Shown: positions 9,454-19,675 of the stretch, piece by piece
Layout: the number at the start of each line of letters is the position of its first letter
How positions within the stretch are numbered: position 1 is the first letter of the stretch
The notes under the pieces: generated by a model
The model's database searches: none
Seen by the model: the letters and a program-made list of their open reading frames with translations, nothing else
Told to the model about the DNA's origin: nothing
Assembly (NCBI RefSeq): GCF_000425405.1
Contig: NZ_KE384364.1
Span: 234,345-298,344, forward strand
Source of the DNA: Ferrimonas kyonanensis DSM 18153
Lineage (GTDB): Bacteria > Pseudomonadota > Gammaproteobacteria > Enterobacterales > Shewanellaceae
Direction of reading: 5' to 3'
DNA length: 64,000 nucleotides
Translations under genes and position numbers: made by a program

Positions 9454-10242
9454 TCACTGGCTTTGCTTTACTGGCCGAAGAATCAGGTACAGGCCATAGG
9501 CCAACATCGGCAGCGTCAGCAGTTGCCCCATGGAGAAGCCCCAATACAGGCTCATATGGGCATCGGGCTGGCGAACGTACTCGATCAGGAAGCGAGCACA
9601 ACCATAACCGATGAGGAACATCCCGGCGACCGCGCCCGGCTTGTCGGTACGACGCTTATACCAGGCCAACAGCAGGAACAGCACCAGTCCTTCCAGAATC
9701 GCTTCATACAGCTGCGACGGGTGCCGCGGCAGCGGTCCGGCCCCGGGGAAGATCATCGCCCAGGGCACATCGGTCACCCGGCCCCACAGCTCGCCGTTGA
9801 TGAAGTTGCCGATCCGACCCGCTCCCAAGCCGATGGGAATGGTGGGCGCCACCAAATCCGCCACCTGCCAGAAGGTACGCTTCTGGCGCTTGGCGATGAA
9901 GATCATCGCCGCAATGACCCCCAACAGGCCACCGTGGAACGACATGCCCCCTTCGGTAATGCGGAACAGGTACAACGGGTCTTCCAGCAGCCATTGCCAG
10001 CCATAGAAGAATACGTAACCCAGCCGGCCCCCGAGCACCACCCCCAGAAACGCGTAAAACAGCAGGTCGGAGACCTGATCGCGGCTCCAGGTGGAACCGG
10101 GTTTGTCGGCATGGCGGTTCAACATCGCCATGGCCCCTAAAAAACCCACCAGGTACATCAGACCGTACCAGCGCAACGCCAGCGGGCCGATCTCAACGAT
10201 CACCGGATCGATGTGGGGGAAAATGAAGTAAGACTCAGTCAT
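9454..10242 (-). CDS. lgt: Prolipoprotein diacylglyceryl transferase
   Basis: A 262-residue inner-membrane enzyme that transfers diacylglyceryl from phosphatidylglycerol to the lipobox cysteine of prolipoproteins. The Lgt signature [14 protein letters not shown] is present, as are the conserved GGLLG motif and WYGLMYL near the N-terminus. About seven transmembrane helices are visible. It lies 46 nt upstream of thyA. Confidence 0.97.
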   Translation of the reverse strand: MTESYFIFPHIDPVIVEIGPLALRWYGLMYLVGFLGAMAMLNRHADKPGSTWSRDQVSDLLFYAFLGVVLGGRLGYVFFYGWQWLLEDPLYLFRITEGGMSFHGGLLGVIAAMIFIAKRQKRTFWQVADLVAPTIPIGLGAGRIGNFINGELWGRVTDVPWAMIFPGAGPLPRHPSQLYEAILEGLVLFLLLAWYKRRTDKPGAVAGMFLIGYGCARFLIEYVRQPDAHMSLYWGFSMGQLLTLPMLAYGLYLILRPVKQSQ

Positions 10243-10362
10243 GATGGGTTCTTCTGTTCGTTCGTCGCCCGGCTAAACCGGAAAAGTGGTCGTTAGAATA
10301 AAGGGATGTGCCGGACTTTGCCATGCCCGGCCTGAAAAACAGCGCCCAGAGGCCGGCGCTCG

Positions 10363-12594
10363 TCAGAGGTCCTGATACAGCTCCGCCAGGCCGTGGTCGT
10401 CCATCCATTGACGGGCCAGCAGTCTCACTTCGGTGCACTCTCTGGCCTGCAACAGGGCCACTTTCAGCGACTCCAACTGCGGCGCGTGCAGATGCCGAAC
10501 CAGGTGGTGAATGCGCCCCAGGCTGCGGCGGTTCATGCTTAACTGACGCAGCCCCAGAGCCATCAGAATCAAGGCTCCCTCCGGCTCACCGGCCATCTCG
10601 CCACAGACACTGAGCTCACTGTCGCCCACATTGATCGCCACCTGCGCCAATGCCTGAATCACCGCCGGATGGTAGTGGCTGAACCGATCTGCTACCTGGG
10701 CGTTGTTTCTATCCACCGCCAGCAGGTATTGGGTCAAATCGTTGCTGCCAACGGAGAAAAAGTCCACCAGCGGCCGCAGTTGTGGCAGCAAATAGATGCT
10801 GGCCGGAACCTCAATCATCACTCCCACCTGCACCGGTGTCAGGGATCGATCCAGCTCCTCCTCCAGCTCCTGTCGCGCCTGCTCAATCAGCTTGCGACTC
10901 TGGATGACCTCATCCAGGTTCGACACCATCGGCAGCAAAATGCGCAGATTGTTGGTGCCGACGTTGGCCCGTTGCATCGCCTTGACCTGCACCAGGAACA
11001 ATTCGGGATGATCCAGGGTCAGCCGAATGCCGCGCCAGCCCAGAAACGGGTTGTCCTCACGAATGGGGAAATAGGGCAACGGCTTGTCACCACCGATGTC
11101 CAGGGTGCGAATGGTCACCGGCTTATTGCCCAGCGCCCGTAGCACCCGCTGATACGCCCGCTCCTGGGTCTGCTCGGTAGGGAAATGGTTTTGCACCATA
11201 AACAGAGTTTCGGAGCGATACAGGCCGATTCCACCGACGTAGGCGGGGTCCAGCTGCTCTCCTTCCGCCACCAGGCCAGCATTGACCTGCAGGCAGACCG
11301 CGATGCCGTCCTGAGTCTGACAGGGCTGGCTGAGGCCACGCTCATAGCGAGCGTCTTTCTTAGCCAGAGACGACTGAAAACGGTGAAACTCCTGCACCAC
11401 GGTCTCCGCCGGCTCCACCAACAGTTGACCCCGGACCGCATCGAGGATGGCCCGTTTGCCCGCCAATGCCTGCATCGGCAGGCCCTCGAGACCAAACAGG
11501 GCTGGAATCGACATCGCCCGCGCCAAAATGGCAGCGTGAGAACTGGCCCCCCCCTCGACGCTGATGATGCCGGCAAGCTTACTGCGCGGAACCTCTGCCA
11601 GCATGGTAGCGGTGATCTCATTGGCCATCAGAATCACCGGCTTCACCGGCGGCTTGCCGCTCTGGCCGGGGCGGGCCAACTGGCCAAGAATGCGCTGACC
11701 GAGATCCTTGAGATCCGAGGCCCGCTCTTTCAGGTAGTGATCGGTCATGGCCTCGAATCGAGCCACGTAGCTGACAAAGGTATTGGCCACCACGGTTTCT
11801 GCCGACCAGCCCTCGTCACAGCCGGCCATCAGATCCTGCTGCAGCACCGGGTCGGCGATCAAATACTGGTAGATATCGAAGATGGCGCTGATCTGAGACT
11901 CCATTTCGCCGCTGAGGCGCCCACTCAGCGCGGTCATGTCATCCTGAGTGGCCAACAGCGCCCGCTCCAGACGCAACCACTCTTTGTCACTGCCCTGGCC
12001 CTGCATGGGTTTGACGTCCAGTGACAGCCGCGGCCTGGCCAGCAAAATCTCGGCATCGGCGATACCGGGACTGGCGACGGTCGCCCCCCAGCGTTTGGGG
12101 GTGGAACTGGCCAACTCCGTGGCTTCGCGGCTTTGGCGCAACTCAGGCACCAACTGCGAAGCCAGGGTCACCAGAAACGCCTCTTCCTCTTCATTGAACT
12201 GGCGGGCCACCTTCTGCTGCACCACCAACACCCCCAGCACCTTGCTGCGATGGGTAATGGGCGTGGCCAGAAAAGCACGAAACTCGTCCTCTTCGACCTC
12301 GGGCAGGCGCTTAAAAGCAGGGTGGGAGGGCGCATCCGCCAGGTTGATGGGTTCCTCTCTGCGCATCACCATGCCGACGATGCCTTCACCGGCATTGAGG
12401 CGGGCACGACCAATGGCCTGGGCCGCCAGTCCATCGCTGGCTTGCAGGATCAATCCTTCGCCGTCCACCAGATACAGGGAGCAACAATCGGTGTTCATGG
12501 CACCACGGGTCTGCCGAACCAGTTCCGCCATCGATTGCTCGATGGAGTCGGCATCCGCTACCCGCTGCACGATAGTACGCAGAGTGGTTATCAT
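10363..12594 (-). CDS. ptsP: Phosphoenolpyruvate-protein phosphotransferase PtsP (EI-Ntr)
   Basis: A 743-residue first enzyme of the nitrogen phosphotransferase system. The order is an N-terminal GAF domain (about 1-165), the PTS EI N-terminal domain with the phosphohistidine loop [13 protein letters not shown], then the PEP-binding TIM barrel. The barrel carries [17 protein letters not shown] and [16 protein letters not shown]. It phosphorylates NPr and then EIIA-Ntr; the GAF domain senses small molecules such as glutamine in E. coli. Its start overlaps the rppH stop by 4 nt. Confidence 0.96.
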   Translation of the reverse strand: MITTLRTIVQRVADADSIEQSMAELVRQTRGAMNTDCCSLYLVDGEGLILQASDGLAAQAIGRARLNAGEGIVGMVMRREEPINLADAPSHPAFKRLPEVEEDEFRAFLATPITHRSKVLGVLVVQQKVARQFNEEEEAFLVTLASQLVPELRQSREATELASSTPKRWGATVASPGIADAEILLARPRLSLDVKPMQGQGSDKEWLRLERALLATQDDMTALSGRLSGEMESQISAIFDIYQYLIADPVLQQDLMAGCDEGWSAETVVANTFVSYVARFEAMTDHYLKERASDLKDLGQRILGQLARPGQSGKPPVKPVILMANEITATMLAEVPRSKLAGIISVEGGASSHAAILARAMSIPALFGLEGLPMQALAGKRAILDAVRGQLLVEPAETVVQEFHRFQSSLAKKDARYERGLSQPCQTQDGIAVCLQVNAGLVAEGEQLDPAYVGGIGLYRSETLFMVQNHFPTEQTQERAYQRVLRALGNKPVTIRTLDIGGDKPLPYFPIREDNPFLGWRGIRLTLDHPELFLVQVKAMQRANVGTNNLRILLPMVSNLDEVIQSRKLIEQARQELEEELDRSLTPVQVGVMIEVPASIYLLPQLRPLVDFFSVGSNDLTQYLLAVDRNNAQVADRFSHYHPAVIQALAQVAINVGDSELSVCGEMAGEPEGALILMALGLRQLSMNRRSLGRIHHLVRHLHAPQLESLKVALLQARECTEVRLLARQWMDDHGLAELYQDL

Positions 12595-13139
12595 CGGTTT
12601 CTTCTTCGCCGTCTTGCCCTAAAATTTCCATCCCGGTTGCGCTTAGTATGGTCGCTGCGCTCCTGAAATGGCATGGCGACAGGTGAAAATTCCTTCATCA
12701 CCTTTCTGTACACGTCTCGCTTGAAAGAGACAACCTGCCGTACTGGATACCAATAGCTTACCCAGCGCCAGTCATCAAATTCCGGGTGGCCGCTGCGACG
12801 CAAGTCAATGCGCTTTTCATCGGCAACCAACTGCAAAAGGAACCATTTCTGTTTCTGGCCAATGCACACAGGCTTGGAGTCCTGCCGCACCAGGCGCTTG
12901 GGTAGCCGATACCTTAACCAGGAACGGCTGCTTGCCAGCACCTTTACATCCTCTTTCTGCAACCCGACCTCTTCAAAAAGTTCCCGGTACATTGCTTGTT
13001 CCGGAGACTCTCCCTGGTCGACTCCTCCCTGAGGAAATTGCCACGAATGTTGGCCAAAACGACGAGCCCACAAAACCTGACCACGTCGGTTGCAGATGAT
13101 GATCCCGACATTGGCCCTGTAGCCTTCATTGTCGATCAC
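12591..13139 (-). CDS. rppH: RNA 5'-pyrophosphohydrolase RppH
   Basis: A 182-residue Nudix hydrolase that removes pyrophosphate from mRNA 5' ends and so triggers RNase E decay. The Nudix box is [22 protein letters not shown], within residues 38-61 or so. The family sequences [16 protein letters not shown] and [15 protein letters not shown] are intact. I chose the GTG at 13139 because the protein then begins (V/M)[16 protein letters not shown] like its orthologues; a GTG at 13181 would add 14 residues without family support. The C-terminus is very basic (RARRRRRNR). Confidence 0.95.
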   Translation of the reverse strand: MIDNEGYRANVGIIICNRRGQVLWARRFGQHSWQFPQGGVDQGESPEQAMYRELFEEVGLQKEDVKVLASSRSWLRYRLPKRLVRQDSKPVCIGQKQKWFLLQLVADEKRIDLRRSGHPEFDDWRWVSYWYPVRQVVSFKRDVYRKVMKEFSPVAMPFQERSDHTKRNRDGNFRARRRRRNR

Positions 13140-13840
13140 GTTGTCATCCGATTGAATTTTAACTTGATGTGATTGTTCCACAGATTACCCCATGGGAGCA
13201 AACCGGAAGCCGCCAGCACTGACAGTGGGTAACTTGTAAAATTATTCACAGTTATAAACAACCCAAACCAGTGAGCAAGCCGACAGACAAAAGTTATCAA
13301 CCGCATCTGTGGATAAAGCTGTTTGTAAATCGGTATGCGGTGGAGATATCCTCGAAAGACGCACAAATCTTGCACCAGCGATTTGGATTGAATTAAATTT
13401 ATTCCATTTAAAAACAAACGCTTACGCACCATCAAAAACGATCCCACGGTAATTGGCGAACGATCGCTTAAAATTTGCACCGCCGCACTATTGACGGCAG
13501 TTACCCGATTATGGGTCGGCTTTCGATCCTCAAAGCGGCCCTGCCTCGCCAGTTCATTCCACTGCCTGTGGATCAATCTTGGAAAGTTATCCCACCAATC
13601 TGTGCATAACTCTGTTAAGAAAAAACGAGTAACTCAGGGATAACCTGAATAACTTGATTCATAAGCCCTCGAACCTCCTTGCTATTATTTTTTATTTTCA
13701 TGAACTTAGCCTCATTTGCCGCGAGTTTGTGGCCCCGGTATTGGTAACCCCAAAAAATCTGTACAAAAAGTCACCAGCCACAATTATCCACACCATCAAC
13801 CTCAATTGAGAGCCTCTGCCATTAAGGGTACAATCCGGCC
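13140..13840. other. DnaA-box cluster between rppH and mutH (DARS2-like locus)
   Basis: This 700-nt gap is AT-richer than its surroundings and has no believable gene. It contains four TTATNCACA DnaA boxes. Two are exact consensus TTATCCACA: 13784-13792 on plus and 13308-13316 on minus. The others are TTATTCACA at 13242-13250 (plus) and TTATGCACA at 13601-13609 (minus). A one-mismatch box (TGATCCACA) is at 13567-13575 on minus. A consensus-fitting Fis site lies at 13466-13480 and a one-mismatch IHF site at 13647-13659. About 0.02 TTATNCACA sites would be expected by chance in this length. In E. coli the DnaA-reactivating sequence DARS2 lies beside mutH, to my recollection in this same gap of similar size. 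Function here is inferred. Confidence 0.7.
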
Positions 13841-14524
13841 ATGATTACCGTTCCCTTTGTTCCCGAAACCGAATCCCAACTGCTGGAGCGCGCCGAAGCC
13901 ATTGCCGGCTGGTCCCTGGGTGAACTTGCCGACGCCCTCGGTGTGGCGGTTCCCGCCAACTTGCTGCACCACAAAGGCTGGGGCGGGCAGCTGCTGGAGC
14001 GCTACCTGGGGGCCGATGCGGGCTCAAAGCCAGAGCCGGATTTCTCCCACCTGGCCATTGAGCTGAAAACCATTCCGGTCAACAGCAGTGGCAAACCGCT
14101 GGAAACCACCTTCATCAGCGTCTGTCCACTGACCCGCCTGCAGGGCTTGCGTTGGCAACAGAGTCCAGTTTTCCACAAGCTGCAGGCCATTCTGTGGATA
14201 CCCATCCTGGGGGAGCGGCAGATTCCGGTGGCCAACCGCTTGATCGGCATGCCGGTACTGTGGCGCCCCTCGCCGTCTGAATGGCAACTGCTGCAGCAGG
14301 ACTGGGAGGAGATCATCGAGCGGGTCGCACTCGGCGAAGTGGAATCGATCACCGCCCGCCACGGCGAAGTGCTGCAGCTGCGCCCCAAGGCCGCCAACAG
14401 CAAGGTACTGACCCAGGCCATCGGTCCGGGCGGCAGCCGCATAGAGACCCTGCCACGGGGCTTCTACCTTAAGATTCCCTTTACCCACGCACTGCTGCAA
14501 CGGCACTTTTCTGAACCGGAATGA
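13841..14524 (+). CDS. mutH: DNA mismatch repair endonuclease MutH
   Basis: A 227-residue endonuclease that nicks the unmethylated strand at hemimethylated GATC sites when activated by MutL. The catalytic D-(X)n-E-X-K motif is at D67, E74 and K76 ([11 protein letters not shown]), offset by three from E. coli D70/E77/K79. Its presence implies Dam methylation in this organism. An exact DnaA box lies 48 nt upstream of the ATG. Confidence 0.96.
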   Translation: MITVPFVPETESQLLERAEAIAGWSLGELADALGVAVPANLLHHKGWGGQLLERYLGADAGSKPEPDFSHLAIELKTIPVNSSGKPLETTFISVCPLTRLQGLRWQQSPVFHKLQAILWIPILGERQIPVANRLIGMPVLWRPSPSEWQLLQQDWEEIIERVALGEVESITARHGEVLQLRPKAANSKVLTQAIGPGGSRIETLPRGFYLKIPFTHALLQRHFSEPE

Positions 14525-14665
14525 AAAAGCAGCGGGAAAGTTGACACAGGTTTGGGTTAAAGGGGTAAAACTTGTATAATGTCTCGTTATTACAAATATA
14601 AACAGTTTTGCTGGGAACCTTTCGGCAAGGCCATCTCGTTTTTACACAGAGTAAATTGAGCTAGA

Positions 14666-15769
14666 GTGCAGTCGCGGCAACAACTTCAAAAACTGATCTT
14701 TGCAATCATCGCCTGGTCACTGGCGATGATGGCTTACGTCACTTTCCGCTATGCCCAGGGCGATGAACGCCCCTATTGGGCCATCACTGCGGCCGATCTG
14801 ACCACACTTTCCATCTACATGGGATTGATTTTCGGCTGCCTGCACTGGCTGTCGAACCTGATCACCGACGTCAGTGGCATCCGCCGCCTGCCCTACGCCT
14901 TTATTGTCGCCTTCAAAGGCCTGTTTCTGCTACTTGGCGCCCTGACCCTGGCCTACATCACCAACTGGTTGAACTCCTGGGACAACTCGGAACAGTTCGC
15001 CGCCACCAGCCAGATTCTGACCGCCCATGTGCTTAACGCCCCGTCCGCGCAAACGCTGATCGCCTACCTGGTGCTGGTGCGCACCGGGCTGGCCTTCATC
15101 GAGCAGATGGGACTGTTGGTGGGTCCCCGGGTACTGCTGAACATCGGCATGGGCAAATACCACAAGCCGCGTTACGAAGACCGAACCTTTCTGTTTCTCG
15201 ACATGGTGGGTTCCACCGCCCACGCCGAAGCACTGGGCGACTACCGTTTCAGCCGCCTGATTCAGGATTGCTTCGATCTGCTGTCCGATGTGGTGACTAA
15301 AAACCAGGGCGAGATCTACCGCTACGTCGGCGACGCCGTGCTGATCAGTTGGCCGCAGCGTCATCGCTCTCGCGCCCGCCTGTGTCTGAATGTGTATTTT
15401 GACTTCGTCCAGACCCTGTACTGGAACCGGCACTATTTCCAAAAAGAGTACGGCTTTATGCCCAGGTTCAAAGCCGCGGCCCACGGTGGGCAAGTGGTGG
15501 CAGCGCTGGTTGGGGTGTACAAGCAGGAGATCAGTTTCTTCTCCGACGTAATCAACACCCTGGCACGGCTGCAGGATCAGTGCGGTCCCCTCGGCTGCCA
15601 GATGCTGATCTCGGATCAGGTCAAAGAGTCTCTCGATGACGAACACAGCTATGAACTGCTGTCGCTGGGGCCGATTCGCCTCAAAGGCAAACAGCACGAA
15701 GTGGAGGTGTTCTCGGTGACTCGAACGTACGCCACCGACGACTCAGACTGCCCATCCGAGCAGTTCTGA
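14666..15769 (+). CDS. Membrane-bound class III adenylate/guanylate cyclase
   Basis: A 367-residue protein with four or five hydrophobic helices in the N-terminal 165 residues and a C-terminal class III nucleotide cyclase domain. The metal-binding aspartates are visible in FLFLDMVGST and YVGDAVLISW. Substrate choice (ATP or GTP) cannot be settled by reading. The start is a GTG at 14666 with a weak upstream GAG, so the exact N-terminus is uncertain. A TATAAT-like -10 lies near 14576. It appears to be a single-gene unit between mutH and the convergent oxyR. Confidence 0.85.
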   Translation: MQSRQQLQKLIFAIIAWSLAMMAYVTFRYAQGDERPYWAITAADLTTLSIYMGLIFGCLHWLSNLITDVSGIRRLPYAFIVAFKGLFLLLGALTLAYITNWLNSWDNSEQFAATSQILTAHVLNAPSAQTLIAYLVLVRTGLAFIEQMGLLVGPRVLLNIGMGKYHKPRYEDRTFLFLDMVGSTAHAEALGDYRFSRLIQDCFDLLSDVVTKNQGEIYRYVGDAVLISWPQRHRSRARLCLNVYFDFVQTLYWNRHYFQKEYGFMPRFKAAAHGGQVVAALVGVYKQEISFFSDVINTLARLQDQCGPLGCQMLISDQVKESLDDEHSYELLSLGPIRLKGKQHEVEVFSVTRTYATDDSDCPSEQF

Positions 15770-15809
15770 GTCCCGGTTCAGGCACCCAAGGGGCGCCCTT
15801 GCCTAATGG

Positions 15810-16715
15810 TTACTCGCCCTTGCTGGGCAGCAGATCCCCGATCATCTCTCCCAGGGTGCGGAACGTTTTCAGACGGCTGGTGGTCTGTCGCCACACCAGG
15901 CCAATTTCCCGAAACGCCTGCTGATCCTCCAGGGCATAGGTCGCCAGTTCCGTTCCCTTAAGAATGCCGGAGTCGATGGCCATCTGTGGCAGGAAGGTAC
16001 TGCCCAGACCGGAGTCCACCATCTGCACCAGAGTATGCAGACTGGTCGCAGCAAACGGATTGATCTTTTCCCGGTTCTGCAGGTTGCAGGCGCTGATAGC
16101 ATGACCAGTAATGCAATGTTCCCGCTGCAGCAGGAAGATGCTTTCATCGGGCCAGTCTTCGTATTCCAGCTTAACCTGATCGGCAGCGTCTTTGTGAATC
16201 ACCACCTGAAAGGGATCGATGCCCACCGCCATGGTATGGAAGCCCGAGGTGTCCACCGGCAATGCCAATAGCAGCAAATCCAGTTCGCCATTACCCAGCA
16301 TCGACAACAGGTTCTCGGTGGTGTCTTCCCGCAACAACAGGGTCAGATCCGGGTACCGCTGCTGCGATTCCTTGACCACCCGGTTAAGCAGAAACGGGGC
16401 AATGGTGGGGATGCAGCCCAGCCTCAAGGTCCCGCTCATCGCCTCACCGGCACTCTGAGCCAGATCCGTCAGTTCCTGAACCTGAGCCAGCAACTCACGG
16501 GCACGGCCCACCACCTCTTCACCGGTGGCGGTGAACAGGAAGGACTTGTGGTCCCGCTCAATCAGCTGGCACCCCATCTGCTCCTCCAGGTTCTGGATTC
16601 CGCTACTTAGGGTGGATTGACTGACATGGCACGCCTTGGCGGCACGATTAAAGTTCTGGGCCTTGTGCAGGTGAACCAGATAATATAGGTTTTTAAGACT
16701 CGGCAGTCTGCGCAT
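15810..16715 (-). CDS. oxyR: Hydrogen peroxide sensor OxyR
   Basis: A 301-residue LysR-type regulator. The N-terminal HTH reads NFNRAAKACHVSQSTLSSGIQ. The redox cysteines are C201 and C210 (HCITGHAISAC), nine residues apart exactly as C199/C208 of E. coli OxyR. Peroxide forms a disulfide between them and turns OxyR into an activator of antioxidant genes. It is divergent from a peroxiredoxin gene with a likely OxyR site between them. Confidence 0.95.
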   Translation of the reverse strand: MRRLPSLKNLYYLVHLHKAQNFNRAAKACHVSQSTLSSGIQNLEEQMGCQLIERDHKSFLFTATGEEVVGRARELLAQVQELTDLAQSAGEAMSGTLRLGCIPTIAPFLLNRVVKESQQRYPDLTLLLREDTTENLLSMLGNGELDLLLLALPVDTSGFHTMAVGIDPFQVVIHKDAADQVKLEYEDWPDESIFLLQREHCITGHAISACNLQNREKINPFAATSLHTLVQMVDSGLGSTFLPQMAIDSGILKGTELATYALEDQQAFREIGLVWRQTTSRLKTFRTLGEMIGDLLPSKGE

Positions 16716-16735
16716 CGTTCGCTCCGGAACAATCG

Positions 16736-16787
16736 ATTGGTTTAATCTATTTTATTCGATTCTATTATGGAACACACCCCTTATAAT
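16736..16787 (+). promoter_or_regulatory. Probable OxyR-dependent promoter of the peroxiredoxin gene
   Basis: A perfect -10 TATAAT lies at 16782-16787 with no recognisable -35, as expected for an activator-dependent promoter. Just upstream, ATTG-N7-CTAT (16736-16750) resembles the ATAG-N7-CTAT half of the OxyR consensus. The second half-site is poor. The site also sits immediately before the oxyR start, so it could serve autoregulation. Confidence 0.55.
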
Positions 16788-16887
16788 GTGCTCAGTTTCA
16801 CACGACAACCGCATTAAAACTGGGTGGCATCGAGACACTTAGCACTGATTGCCGTCCAATTTAACCGTTTTAAAAAGGAAAGAAACC

Positions 16888-17493
16888 ATGTCTGTATTAG
16901 TTGGCCGTCCTGCTCCTGACTTTACCGCCGCCGCTGTTCTGGGTAACGGTGAAATCGTTGAGAACTTCAACCTGAAAACCGAAATCGAAGGCTCTGCAGC
17001 CGTGGTGTTCTTCTACCCACTGGACTTCACTTTTGTATGCCCATCCGAACTGATCGCCTTCGACAAGCGTTTTGAAGAGTTCCAGAAGCGCGGCGTGAAG
17101 GTGATTGGTGTGTCCATCGACTCTCAGTTCAGCCACAACGCCTGGCGTAACACCGCCATCGAAGACGGCGGCATCGGCCAGGTGAAGTACCCACTGATCG
17201 CCGACGTTAAGCATGAAATCTGCCAGGCCTACGACGTAGAGCACCCAGAAGCCGGTGTGGCCTTCCGCGGTTCTTTCCTGATTGATACCCAGGGTGTGGT
17301 TCGTCACCAAGTCATCAACGACCTGCCTCTGGGTCGTAACATCGACGAGATGCTGCGCATGGTCGACGCCCTGAACTTCCACGAGACCCACGGCGAAGTG
17401 TGCCCGGCTCAATGGGAAGAAGGCAAGAAAGGCATGGACGCATCACCGAAAGGGGTAGCCGCGTTCCTGTCCGAGAATGCCGACGACTTGTAA
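16888..17493 (+). CDS. Typical 2-Cys peroxiredoxin (AhpC/Prx1 family)
   Basis: A 201-residue thiol peroxidase that reduces hydrogen peroxide and organic peroxides. The peroxidatic Cys is in DFTFVCPSE and the resolving Cys in HGEVCPAQW. The ATG at 16888 has a strong ribosome-binding site (AAAGGAAAG) and gives the family start MSVLVGRPAPDF. Because no ahpF is adjacent, thioredoxin is the likely reductant. It is probably activated by the divergent OxyR. Confidence 0.95.
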   Translation: MSVLVGRPAPDFTAAAVLGNGEIVENFNLKTEIEGSAAVVFFYPLDFTFVCPSELIAFDKRFEEFQKRGVKVIGVSIDSQFSHNAWRNTAIEDGGIGQVKYPLIADVKHEICQAYDVEHPEAGVAFRGSFLIDTQGVVRHQVINDLPLGRNIDEMLRMVDALNFHETHGEVCPAQWEEGKKGMDASPKGVAAFLSENADDL

Positions 17494-17535
17494 GCTGATG
17501 CCTTAGTCGCACCTCTAAGCGCGACCTAAGACAGA

Positions 17536-17562
17536 AACGGGGCCCTCAATGAGGGCCCCGTT
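17536..17562 (+). terminator. Strong hairpin after the peroxiredoxin gene
   Basis: A perfect 12-bp stem (AACGGGGCCCTC/GAGGGCCCCGTT) with a 3-nt loop, followed by GTCGTTTC. The U-run is modest. It lies between convergent genes and may act in both directions. Confidence 0.75.
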
Positions 17563-17588
17563 GTCGTTTCTTCACCATCACGCAATGA

Positions 17589-18206
17589 CTAATCGGCGTC
17601 CCCCACTAAGGCGGCATCCACCAGGTCGTCGATGGTCATCTGAAACGCCGGTACACACTGCTCCATAAACCAGGACACCTCGGGCATGGTGTCGATAAAG
17701 GGCGCTAAAGCGGCCAACACCTTGCGCTCGGTCCCTTCAAACTCCATATTGCCGGCCCGCAATTCCGCCAACGCCTTGGTGTACGCCGACAGCAGGTCCG
17801 CCGCCTTGACGAAACGGGCGGTCTCGGCATCGTCTTCGTGCTCGATAAGCCCCTTGTAGGTGGACTGAAGCGGCTTGGGCACCGTCGTCACCAGCATGTG
17901 CGAGGCGATGGCTTCCATCTCCCGACACAGTGCCAGCATCCGTTTGTCGCTGTATTTGATGCCGCTGTTAACGTCCTCGGTCAGCACCTCCGCCGAGTCG
18001 TGAAACATCGCCACCACCGCCAGGTGGTTGGCATCCACCTTAGGCTGCTCGGTAAACACCTGGTTACGAACCTCCCCCAGGGCGTGAGCAAACATCGCCA
18101 CCTGAAAGCTGTGTTCTGCCACGTTCTCCGCCCGGGTCGGATTAGACTTACCCCAGCGGTGAACGTTCTGCATGCGTGACATCAACGCAAAAAAGACCGG
18201 CTGCAC
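17589..18206 (-). CDS. yfbR: 5'-deoxynucleotidase YfbR
   Basis: A 205-residue HD-domain phosphohydrolase that removes phosphate from deoxyribonucleoside 5'-monophosphates. The metal-binding residues appear in ENVAEHSFQVA and MFHDSAEVLTED. The family's conserved GIKYSDKRM region is adjacent. The start is GTG at 18206 with GGGAG seven nt upstream. It appears to be transcribed alone. Confidence 0.93.
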   Translation of the reverse strand: MQPVFFALMSRMQNVHRWGKSNPTRAENVAEHSFQVAMFAHALGEVRNQVFTEQPKVDANHLAVVAMFHDSAEVLTEDVNSGIKYSDKRMLALCREMEAIASHMLVTTVPKPLQSTYKGLIEHEDDAETARFVKAADLLSAYTKALAELRAGNMEFEGTERKVLAALAPFIDTMPEVSWFMEQCVPAFQMTIDDLVDAALVGDAD

Positions 18207-18256
18207 AGTGACTCTCCCTCACAAAAAAGGCCATTCCCTGCCCATGCTAGGGGCGG

Positions 18257-19675
18257 CTACCCACGGGCGCAAGTATTTCCCGATTCAGCGAGGGACCGCT
18301 CCCCCACATCATCGGCATCGTACAGGGTAAAACGGCATCGAATCTGACCGCCTCCCAGCAACTGACTGCGGCCAATACTCAGCTCTCCCTGATACTTACT
18401 GACGATGCTTCGGACGATCAATAGGCCCATGCCCACTTCGAAGCGATTGCTCTTGGCGACGGTGGCCGCGTCGTTGAACTTGTCCCGATCCAACCCCGGC
18501 CCGGAGTCGGCCACGGTCAATGACACCTTGCCCGGTCCAGCTTCCCGAACGGAAACGATGATTTCACCGTCGTCTGGGCTGGCTTTTAAGGCATTGTCGA
18601 TCAAGTTGTCCAACAGCGCCTCGACCATGGTGCAAGGCAGAGCCACCACCCCTTCACGGGACAGGCCCCGGAGTGTCAGACTCTGACCGCGGGCCACCGC
18701 CGCCTGATAGTGGCGCGCACAACTGAGGGCAGCCTCCCGGTAGAGGTTGCTGTACGCCACCTCCGCTTCCAGCGGTCGATCCAGATCGTTCAGGGCACTG
18801 CCATTGGCCATCAGTCGCTCGGCTCGCTTGAGCTGCACTCTGGCCTGATGGTTTTCCTGACCGGTACCGGCCAGATGATCCTGAATCGAATGCAGATATT
18901 GAATCATTCTCTGCGACAGCTGGGCAATGGTGGAATGGCGCTGCAACTCAGCCTGTACCAGCGACGTCTGACTCTTAGTCAGTGCGGTAACGGTGGAGTG
19001 CAGTTCCTTAGGCATGCTGGAGGTGGCTGGCAGGGTAATGTTCGGCCAGCTCTGTAAACGTCGACTAAAGCGCCTCAGCGGGCTCATGTTGATGCCGACC
19101 ACCACACTGCACATCAGAATAGTCAATGGCGTCAGCAGCATCATCTGCGTGCCCCAACTGGCCCACATGGCACTTTGCAACACATCCCTGCCGAGGGAGT
19201 TGGGGTAGCCGACCGTCAGATACAGCTGCTGCTTGACGCTGTAGATGGTAAAGGTCCGCCACTGTTCCTGATGATAACTTTGATCGGAAAACCCGGCATT
19301 GATGTTGTGAAACGCTCCGCCATCCTCACAGGGAAGGCCGTTAACACTGACGCACTGACCCTGTTGCCAGACCTGATACTGAACCAGGGGGGTATCTGCG
19401 TAGTCACTGTGCTCCGATAACAACCAGCCCTGGCGCGCGGTCAAGTCGAGCTGTACGAAGCGCTCTCGAGCTTGACGCACAGTAGCCTGCACGTCTCCGG
19501 ATGGGGTCTCGTTGATCAACTGCAGCATGATTCTGGCCCGCTGCGCCAGGTTGCCATCATAGACTTTCTGGTAGTAGCCCTTGGCGGTCCACAGGGCATT
19601 GATAAACCCCAGGCCGTTGGTGACCAACAGCAATATAGCCAACCAGACAATCAGGTTACTGCGAATTGAATTCAT
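18257..19675 (-). CDS. Sensor histidine kinase-like protein lacking the phosphoacceptor histidine
   Basis: A 472-residue membrane sensor. TM1 is at about 7-27, followed by a periplasmic domain with one Cys pair (C108, C116), then TM2 at about 172-196. An intact HATPase_c domain follows: N box NLIDNALK around 357-364, G1 DSGPGL at 390-395 and G2 GMGLLIV at 415-421. The dimerisation helix reads TIAQLSQRMIQYL at 249-261 and aligns with the usual FIADASHELRTPL, so H becomes Q255 and the proline becomes Y. No response regulator gene is adjacent. It may be a phosphatase or a partner of another kinase. The ATG at 19675 is supported only by a crowded AAGG. Confidence 0.82.
   Translation of the reverse strand: MNSIRSNLIVWLAILLLVTNGLGFINALWTAKGYYQKVYDGNLAQRARIMLQLINETPSGDVQATVRQARERFVQLDLTARQGWLLSEHSDYADTPLVQYQVWQQGQCVSVNGLPCEDGGAFHNINAGFSDQSYHQEQWRTFTIYSVKQQLYLTVGYPNSLGRDVLQSAMWASWGTQMMLLTPLTILMCSVVVGINMSPLRRFSRRLQSWPNITLPATSSMPKELHSTVTALTKSQTSLVQAELQRHSTIAQLSQRMIQYLHSIQDHLAGTGQENHQARVQLKRAERLMANGSALNDLDRPLEAEVAYSNLYREAALSCARHYQAAVARGQSLTLRGLSREGVVALPCTMVEALLDNLIDNALKASPDDGEIIVSVREAGPGKVSLTVADSGPGLDRDKFNDAATVAKSNRFEVGMGLLIVRSIVSKYQGELSIGRSQLLGGGQIRCRFTLYDADDVGERSLAESGNTCARG

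Noticed and set aside
13136-13576. 146-codon open frame in the rppH-mutH gap
   Set aside because: No recognisable domain or ribosome-binding site; it overlaps the rppH start and runs through the DnaA boxes.
13140-13840. Chromosomal replication origin
   Set aside because: DnaA boxes are present, but the usual oriC neighbours (mnmG, mioC, dnaA) are absent and no AT-rich 13-mer array was seen; DARS2 fits position and gene context better.
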